Assembly: GCA_049724395.1 (NCBI GenBank)
Contig: JAUGWO010000059.1
Coordinates: forward strand, 186,001-250,000
Direction of reading: 5' to 3'
DNA from: Spongospora subterranea f. sp. subterranea
Taxonomy: Eukaryota > Endomyxa: Phytomyxea > Phytomyxea > Plasmodiophorida
DNA length: 64,000 nt
Part shown: positions 57,031 through 64,000 of the stretch, piece after piece
Layout: every line of letters starts with the position of its first letter
Numbering within the stretch: the stretch's first letter is position 1
Position numbers and translations under genes: made by a program
Notes under the pieces: generated by a model
Database searches by the model: none
Told to the model about the DNA's origin: nothing
Seen by the model: only the letters and a program-made list of their open reading frames with translations

Positions 57031-58030
57031 ATGTCATCTCCAGAGTAGCCAATCACTTCGCAAGTCAAGATTGGTAACTCGCTCTGTTCTCTCTTCCCAA
57101 GTTTTGTGATCACTGAATGCTTCCAGCTCGTTATCGATTGCCTGCAGCCAATGCGTCTTTCGCTCTCCGTTCATTGCCTCTTCGTAAGATTGAGGTTCGT
57201 ATGTGTCCTGATTTGTCGCCGTCGCCATTCTTTGGCCAATTGTGGTGAACTAGATTTCCATATCTCTCAGGTTGATTGCGAGTCCTTCTCTCATTTGTTG
57301 ACATTCCTTTCATTAACCTCTCCCTTGTGATCGAATTCGTCACCATCAGAATTGACAACACCTTGCTTCCCAATGTCTTCGTCGTTATTATTGTCAGCAG
57401 CTTATCGTTATCATCCTTGCTACTCTCAGTTTCAGCTTCTTCCAGTTGGCAGTCTTCCTCTTGACCCTGATCTGGAACTTCGTCATCTTGCGAAAAAACA
57501 AATTTCTTGAGATCGGTTACCAAACCCGGTTTCATTAATGATCACATCCCGATGATCGGTGACCTTGCCAGCAAAATTGTCAAGTAAGCGATATCCCTTT
57601 TGGTTTGAGGAGTATCCTACAAACATATATTTCTTGGACTTCGCTTCCGCCTTTGTCCTGTGGGTTTCTTGGAATATGAGCTTATGCGTCACCTTCGAAA
57701 ATATGAACGGTCGGGCACCGATTGCTTTAACCGCTCGTGAGGGGTTGGTGGACGTGTCTGCAGGATGTGGACATAGATTCCAGATATGTGTTGCCGTGAG
57801 GATGGCGAGCCCATAAACCGTCTAGGCAGCATCACCGTTTGTATCATCGCTCGAGCTGAGTCCATGATGATACGATGTCCCCGCTCAGCTAGATCTTGTT
57901 CAGGAACATTCAAATGAAACTCTCTTCCTTCAGTCTTAAGAAAGCTAACAAACTCAGCAAATATACACTCGGCTGCGTTATCACCATGTAGGATCTTGAT
58001 TTTTCTTGTTCCGGAGGCGCTTCATTTTTA
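57031..58030 (-). mobile_element. Ty1/copia retrotransposon fossil (integrase to start of RT)
   Basis: Integrase-side sequence (ERGHRIIMDSARAM, then VGYSSNQKGYRLLD) followed by the acidic linker and the first RT block (AMNGERKTHWLQAIDNELEAF). It is broken into at least three pieces with several breaks and no recognised LTRs. It is in the same class as the 4.1-4.8 kb fossil but covers a different segment. Confidence 0.8.
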
Positions 58031-58056
58031 CGTCAATGAGTCGTATTTGACTGCAA

Positions 58057-59275
58057 GTGGGTTCGGGCACGGTGTGCTTCAAAACGGCTCGACGATGGCT
58101 GCACGATCTGGGCTTCAAGCGCCATAACCGTAAAACTGGCGTTGATTACGACGGGCACGATCGTGAGGACGTTCAGAATTATTTGCACAAGGTGGACATA
58201 TTAGTGATGGGGGGGCCTCGAGCCACGTCGTCGCCTATATTTTGGTGATCAGAGATGGACAAGGTCATCGAGAGGGAAGACAGGTCCCGGCCTGAAATCC
58301 GCCTTGCTTTCCATTACGAACACATTTTCCATCAGAATGACATCGTCAAGCATCATTATGCGAAGGATGGCGATCAGGAGCTTCCGAGGAAAGGCGCAGG
58401 GCGATTTGGGCATGTTTCCGACTTCAGGACGGAAGAATTCGGCTTCCTTGATCGGCAAAAACATGCGGCCCCGAAAAAACTTGAAGCTTTACTCCAAGGT
58501 GGACTTTTCCCGAGCAACCTCAGATCGCGGGTCATTATCGACCCTGGCAAGAATTACGACGCCTGGTGGGACTGCGAACAGCTTTTGAAGCAGACGGAGC
58601 ATTTCCTTGATATTTTTTTTCAAAATCGTCCATACCAGCGATATCGTTAACATAGTATTCGATTGTTCATCCAGCCATCAGGCGTTTGCTACTGATGCCC
58701 TGGGCGGCTCTTGGATGAACATGAAACCAGGAGGAAAACAGCCGAAAATGAGAGAAACATCGTTCCGTCGAAGTCAGCGATCGTCATCTTGCAATCGATC
58801 AGCAACACATTGTTTCTCATTCCATGGTTTATCCACAAGTTGACCCAGTATATCCAGGAAAACCGAAAGGCATGCTGGCAGTTGCCCGCGAACGTGGATT
58901 AGTCGGCATGAACGAAGCGAAGGTTAAGTTGTGCATGTCGTGCAAGAAAAACACAGAGCGGGATCCTGATATTACCAACTGCTGTCTGTCAGGCATGTTG
59001 GCCGTCGAGCAGGATTTTTTCAACAGGAAATCCGCCTTGAAAAGACTCATCAGCAGGCCAGGTCATGTCTGCACTTTTTTACCGAAATTTCATTGTGAGC
59101 TGAACCCCATCGGTTGCGCATGGGGCCATTCGATGGTCGTTTGCCGGCGAGACTGTGATTACAGTTTGCCAAATCTCATGCAGCGAGTCCCCGCTGGCTC
59201 GTGACTCGATTCCAATCGCCACGATCCCGCGGTGGTTCCGTCGGACACACCGATTGTTCGACGCTTACAAACGCG
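58057..59275 (+). mobile_element. DDE-superfamily transposon (fungal type), catalytic part nearly full length
   Basis: It begins CFKTARRWLHDLGFKRHNRKTG, the helix-turn-helix end. Next are HDREDVQNYLHKV, GKNYDAWWDCEQLLKQTEHF, IVFDCSSSHQAFATDALGG (second Asp, D-x-SS-H), then PGKPKGMLAVARERGLVGMNE, a Cys pair block, GHVCTFLPKFHCELNPIGCAW (the NPIE position reads NPIG) and RRFRRTHRLFDAYKRGL. There are two or three frame changes and the final acidic residue looks lost, so it is inactive. At 59275 it runs without a gap into Harbinger coding sequence. Confidence 0.8.
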
Positions 59276-62200
59276 GTTTGGGATGAAGCGGTGAAGAAGC
59301 TTGCCGAGGCAGGAGCGCATTATCATCGATCGCAGCTGAAATCGCGGGCAGCAATTGTAAATTATCAATTGCAGCAGCAACCTTTGCCTGATCGCTCTTT
59401 TCTGTTGCAGTTGAAAAAAAAACACGATGTAGTGGCGAAGCTGAAGAACTTATCAGGTTTCGGATGGGACGATGTTTTGTTCAAAGCTCTTGCATCAGAT
59501 GATGTCTGGGAGGCATACATATTGGTAAATCACATATTTTATCTATTGAATGTTATTTCAATGTTAGGTGTAGGCTCATCCAGAAGCCAAAGAATTCCGG
59601 CATTCTGGTCTAGCCTGTTTCGACTTGCTAGACGAGCTGTTTAATGGAACTATTGCCTCGGGTCAACACGTAGCGACCAATCTGGATGTCTCGACAGGGT
59701 TTTTCAACTTTAACGAAAACTTTCCGGTACGCGAAGATAATCCTCCTGCCTCCAATTACAGCCGCCGTCCAGTTCTTGAAAATAGCTGCAGTTCATCCGA
59801 CAGCCCTGTCCTTGACATAGATTTCACTACGCCTTCCAACGTGAGATTCGGTCAGAAGGTTCAGCGTCTTTCTACTCCCAAGACTGTATCAGAGCAACGC
59901 TCGCATCCCTCTATTGAGCCGCGGATCCGCCAAACGGGTGCCAACGTTCTGGCCCAGGCAATCGATAAAATGACCAATATCGCAGAACGTGAGTTTCTCG
60001 CGAATTCACAGTCTTGACAACCCGCCTCGGAGCGTTCGATTGTCTTGCGTCAAGACCCACCGCTGTGCAACGATTTTACAGAAGAGGAGTTGCTGCAGGC
60101 ATTACACCAGAAGAATTTTCGACAACATCATCGCAATCAAAGTTGCCCTCTTGGCTATTAGCTTCTTGGTTGGCTTGTTGCTCCCAATAATCTCCCGCCC
60201 CTCCTTTTATTCGGATAAAATTATGGACACCACATAGTGAAATCACAAGATAAATCTGGAACGCCCGGGAGTATTCCATGGCGCTTGTTAGGACCGGAAA
60301 CCTGTTCTTCAAAATGCCGAAGATTCTCTCAATTACATTTCGTAACTCTGCGTGGCGAACGTTGAAAAGCTCTTTGGCATTCTGTCGCCTGATAACATTG
60401 CGAATCGATTTACTGAATTAGAAGATATCAGGCGCTTACTTCTGCGTGCCCTGAGCCCATTCTTTCAAGTGATATCGGACCCCAAGATATGCAGTCAATA
60501 ATGTTCTTGACAAACCATAGCCTGCGTCGCCCAGATCAAAGAGTTCAGTTCCAGAAGGTATTTTGAGTCCTTTGCTAAGACCATCCTGATAAACTTTGGC
60601 ATCCGCCGCTGTACCTTCCCATCCGGCCAACACGAAGGTAAAGAGAAGGTCAAAATTACAAGCAGCAAGGACGTTCTGTGTCACACCCTTTCTGCCTCGG
60701 CTTGACGCACATTCGCTTTGAGGCAAATATATAGGTAAATGTGTGCCATCCAGCGCCACACGACAGTATTGAAAGTATGGGAAATACTTTTCTGAAGAAC
60801 GTATTCTTCTGGGCGTCTGGCATGTATCCGCGTCTGGTAGGCGAATGAGCTTGGATGCTAAACGCTTTGGCACCTCACATCAATGGTCCATGCATCAAAG
60901 CGTTTAGGCAACTTTGATTGCGATGATGTTGTCGAAAATTCTTCTGGTGTAATGCCTGCAGCAACTCCTCTTCTGTAAAATCGTTGCACAGCGGTGGGTC
61001 TTGAAGCAAGACAATCAAACGCTCCGAGGCGGGTGCCAAGACATCCGCTGGGCGGTGTTGTGAATTCGCGAGAAACTTACGTTCTGCGATATTGGTCATT
61101 TTGTCGATTGCCTGGGCCAGAACGTTGGCACCCGTTTGGCGGATCCGCGGCTCAATAGAGGGATGCGAGCGTTGCTCTGATACAGTCTTGGGAGTAGAAC
61201 GACGCTGAACCTTCTGACCGAATCTCACGTTGGAAGGCGTAGTGAAATCTATGTCAAGGACAGGGCTGTCGGATGAACTGCAGCTATTTTCAAGAACTGG
61301 ACGGCGGCTGTAATTGGAGGCAGGAGGATTATCTTCGCGTACCGGAAAGTTTTCGATAAAGTTGAAAAACCCTGTCGAGACATCCAGATTGGTCGCTACG
61401 TGTTGACCCGAGGCAATAGTTCCATTAAACAGCTCGTCTAGCAAGTCGAAACAGGCTAGACCAGAATGCCGGAATTCTTTGGCTTCTGGATGAGCCTACA
61501 CCTAACATTGGAATAACATTCAATAGATAAAATATGTGATTTACCAATATGTATGCCTCCCAGACATCATCTGATGCAAGAGCTTTGAACAAAACATCGT
61601 CCCATCCGAAACCTGATAAGTTCTTCAGCTTCGCCACTACATCGTATTTTTTTTTCAACTGCAACAGAAAAGAGCGATCAGGCAAAGGTTGCTGCTGCAA
61701 TTGATAATTTACAATTGCTGCCCGCGATTTCAGCTGCGATCGATGATACTGCGCTCCTGCCTCGGCAAGCTTCTTCACCGCTTCATCCCAAGACTCCGTC
61801 TTGAAGCCGGAATCGGCTCGTTTTCCCAGAACGTTAGCCTGGTAAATCATTTCGGTGATCCAGATTCTGTCTTTCACAGAATCCCAGGTGGCGCGATTTG
61901 GATTCCCCATATCGGAAGCGGCAACGATTGTCACTACCACTGTACGAAGGATGAGGCTCTGACCCACGGACCAAAACATCCAATATCACGAAAATATTCA
62001 GCTCCGGACCAGGAGTATTTTTTATCATGATATTCAACGATATATCATGATATTTCCACGCAATATGTGGCATCCAGACGGGATATCCGGAACTGGTTAG
62101 AACATACCTTGTTATCGTCTCCCCAGAATGTTGAAACTGCTCCTGCATGTTGCGGCTGAATGCTCTCTGGCCGGAGAAGTAGAGAAATATGGCCAGCTGC

Positions 62201-62668
62201 GCTTCCACAGCGACACATTTGGTGTCAGAAAGTCCTATTTCCCTCAACTCCCTCACAAGAGCCTGGAACACCGGGAGAAACATTCGAAACATGTCGTTGA
62301 TTCTATGACTATTGCCATGAATTACTTCCTGCACCCATGCACGTCCAGTCCTTACGGACGTATGATAGGGCACTTTATACAAAAATCGGTCAGAATACCA
62401 CTTGGCAACACTGCCATGATTGCAATCTGCCTTCGCTTGGAGAGCACCAGACCACGAACGTGTTGTTTTTCCATTTGAAAAAGGCGCGCAAAAAAAATAT
62501 TGCGGTTGCCAGACGGGTCACCATAGTGTTCAATATCATGATAACTTCATATCACAATAAAGCACAGAACAGCAGATGCTTGATCTTCCTGAGCTGACAA
62601 AAATATTAAACAATAAGCAACATGGATTATTGCGATCATTTATTGCGCCGGCATCCAGACGAACCCCA
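59276..62668. mobile_element. Harbinger copy B, interrupted by sibling copy A
   Basis: Plus-strand Myb/SANT gene piece (59276-60030), then minus-strand transposase exons: 60312-60076 (Glu-side block, C-terminal), 60873-60436 (ALDGTHLPIYLP first Asp; AGWEGTAADAKV second Asp; LGDAGYGLSRTLL) and 62382-62105 (N-terminal exon, ending GETITR at a donor site). Its right end is near 62668 (CGGCATCCAGACGAACCCC). The transposase exons are separated by inserted sequence 60875-62104, which falls in what would be the first intron. The left end is lost at the DDE-transposon junction at 59275. Confidence 0.7.
60875..62104 (-). mobile_element. Harbinger copy A nested in copy B
   Basis: The minus-strand Myb/SANT-like protein is almost complete. 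61979-61540 holds MGNPNRATWDSVKDRIW, KRADSGFKTESWDEAV and LSGFGWDDVLFKALASDDVW. After an intron, 61480-60875 holds FDLLDELFNGTI and IRQTGANVLAQAID. It is nearly identical to 59276-60030 in reverse. A terminal end with TGGCATCCAGACGGG lies near 62080, next to ATATCATGATAT subterminal repeats. The transposase half is missing, so the copy is truncated. Confidence 0.65.
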
Positions 62669-63235
62669 AAAATAGACGCAATTTTACCATACTGTAGTCT
62701 CAAATTTCAATTTTTTAACGCCATTTTTGATATTGGCTCCGGGTAACGGAGAATCAGGGGTCGATTCCAGTTTTCAACGGGATTCCCGCACTGTATCAAG
62801 TTTGACCGGGGCTATGAATCAAACTTGACGCGCGTGGCGACAACTACATCGAGCCAGTAATTTATTCCTCAAATCTTACGATTCCCAGTTTCATGTTAAC
62901 AAGTGACACCTATTGGCAATCTTATGGCGGGACGTATTTTACCATCGATCGTTTCGAGCACTTTGCTTCTGGCGATGACGAAAAGGAAGCGGGAATCAGG
63001 GGTGAGGACGGTTATATACGACAATCGAATCGGAGCGTTGCCGAAGTCATACGAGTCAAGTTCGTCGGAGCTTCTGCCGTGCTTGAGAATCGATCTGGCT
63101 CAATACTATAGAATGGGGCGCGACGTGGGCTCTCCGGAACCGTCAAGTTTTGAATTAAACACTGATTAATCTCGACCTGATTTAGGCCGGGACGGTCGGA
63201 ATCACCAATTGGCGATCATCTGAATCGGGGAGACG
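62669..63235. other. Upstream region of the ABCG gene
   Basis: Short ORFs at 62893-63169 are open in two frames but match nothing. The region probably holds the promoter and 5' leader of the transporter gene. No intron or upstream in-frame exon could be shown. Confidence 0.4.
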
Positions 63236-64000
63236 ATGGGCTCCACCTTTGTCGAGATGAAGCCGGCTATGAACGGAATCAGGAACCAGCGAGGCGTCAC
63301 CTTATCGTGGCACGATTTGTCGTATTCAATCTCAGTGAAGACCGGCTCCAGTTCCAAGGATCAGGTTCAGTCGAGGATGCTGCTGAATAAGGTCTCAGGT
63401 GAAGTTTGTCCTGGGCAAATGGTCGCCATTTTGGGATCGTCCGGCGCCGGCAAAACCACGTTGCTGAACGTGTTGGCCGGGCGGATCGATAAAGGTGAAA
63501 TTTCTGGGAGTGTTTTAGCAAATGGAGAATCTCGGGTTGATCACACGTGGGCCAAGACCGTTGCCTTTGTTGAACAGGATGACCTGATGCGGTCCAACCT
63601 TACAGTGAGCGAGACGCTGATGTACGCGGCGATGCTGCGTCTTCCATCGTCGCTGGGAATCGACAAGAAACGGGCTCGGGTTGAAGAAATTATATCGCAG
63701 TTGGGCCTTAATAATTGTGGTCAGAACCATCAACGGTGTAATGTTTACTTTGTGTTCAATGTGGGACCAGCCAATACTCGAATCGGAAGCGTTGAAGGAA
63801 ATCGTGGCGTTTCTGGAGGAGAACGGAAACGAACCGCAATCGGTGAGGAGTTGGCTAGTGATCCCGACCTATTATTTCTCGATGAGGTAATCGATTTCGT
63901 TCAAGGAATCTTCCATGTGATTCTTATTGGGATCTCAGCCGACATCCGGTCTTGACGCGTTCACAGCCGTATCGGTGCTAGAAGTGGCCAAACGCCTCGC
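63236..64000 (+). CDS. ABCG (white-type) half-transporter, cut by window edge
   Basis: An ATP-driven membrane exporter with the nucleotide-binding domain first, as in subfamily G. Exons 63236-63719, 63771-63886 and 63939 onward; introns are 51 and 52 bases. The ATG at 63236 starts MGSTFVEMKP. Motifs: LSWHDLSYSI, Walker A GSSGAGKTT, Q-loop VEQDD, LTVSETLMYAAMLRLP, GVSGGERKR signature, Walker B LLFLDE, and PTSGLDAFTAVSV in the third exon. The order and the short N-terminus are typical of white/ABCG1-like half-transporters. The substrate (sterols, lipids or pigments in relatives) cannot be told. The membrane domain lies outside the window. Confidence 0.92.

Noticed and set aside
1-64000. tRNA and rRNA genes
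   Set aside because: I looked for T-loop motifs (GGTTCRANYCC) with matching acceptor stems and found none that fold; no rRNA-like conserved blocks were seen.

Overview
The window is eukaryotic nuclear DNA. Genes are split by many very short GT-AG introns (almost all 44-69 bases), intergenic gaps are short, and a compact gene block is embedded in transposon-rich DNA. The gene set (USP48-type deubiquitinase, PEX11, a PEX22-like peroxin, dynactin p27, CAND1, SETD-type methyltransferase, white-type ABCG transporter) together with PIF/Harbinger, pogo, a fungal-type DDE family and a GCR1_C/Crypton-like element points to an opisthokont. An early-branching fungus or close relative is most likely. The CAP protein with an animal-like cysteine-rich tail keeps a holozoan possible. 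No sequence here names the species.

Layout. 1-2.9 kb: 5' part of a USP48 gene on the minus strand, followed by a 586-base foldback repeat. 3.6-7.6 kb: a hypothetical ORF, a Ty1/copia fossil and a decayed Harbinger. 8.8-13.0 kb: a multi-exon secreted-protein gene whose middle is an array of near-uniform 90-base exons, each encoding one 30-residue repeat. 13.3-15.0 kb: another Harbinger. 16.1-28.0 kb: a large inverted duplication with arms of about 2.8 kb, each carrying a divergent copy of the same unrecognised secreted repeat protein gene. The spacer holds a TIR-bounded unknown element, a pogo remnant, an intact-looking Harbinger (21072-23879) and a GCR1_C fragment. 28.2-31.9 kb: Ty3/gypsy fossil. 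32.2-43.9 kb: the compact host block (hypothetical genes, PEX22-like, SDR reductase, DCTN6, PEX11, CAP protein, CAND1). 44.5-48.9 kb: gypsy gag fossil, a 0.5 kb palindrome and short dispersed palindromic repeats. 48.9-50.6 kb: a SET-domain protein lysine methyltransferase. 51-62.7 kb: transposon graveyard with three pieces of one DDE family, a copia fossil and nested Harbinger copies. 63.2 kb to the end: start of an ABCG half-transporter.

The recognisable host genes serve ubiquitin/cullin control (USP48, CAND1), peroxisomes (PEX11, PEX22-like), dynein-dynactin transport (DCTN6), lipid or steroid redox chemistry (SDR) and membrane export (ABCG). The least ordinary content is the two kinds of secreted modular protein: the one-exon-per-repeat gene and the inverted gene pair. 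I found no close family for either.
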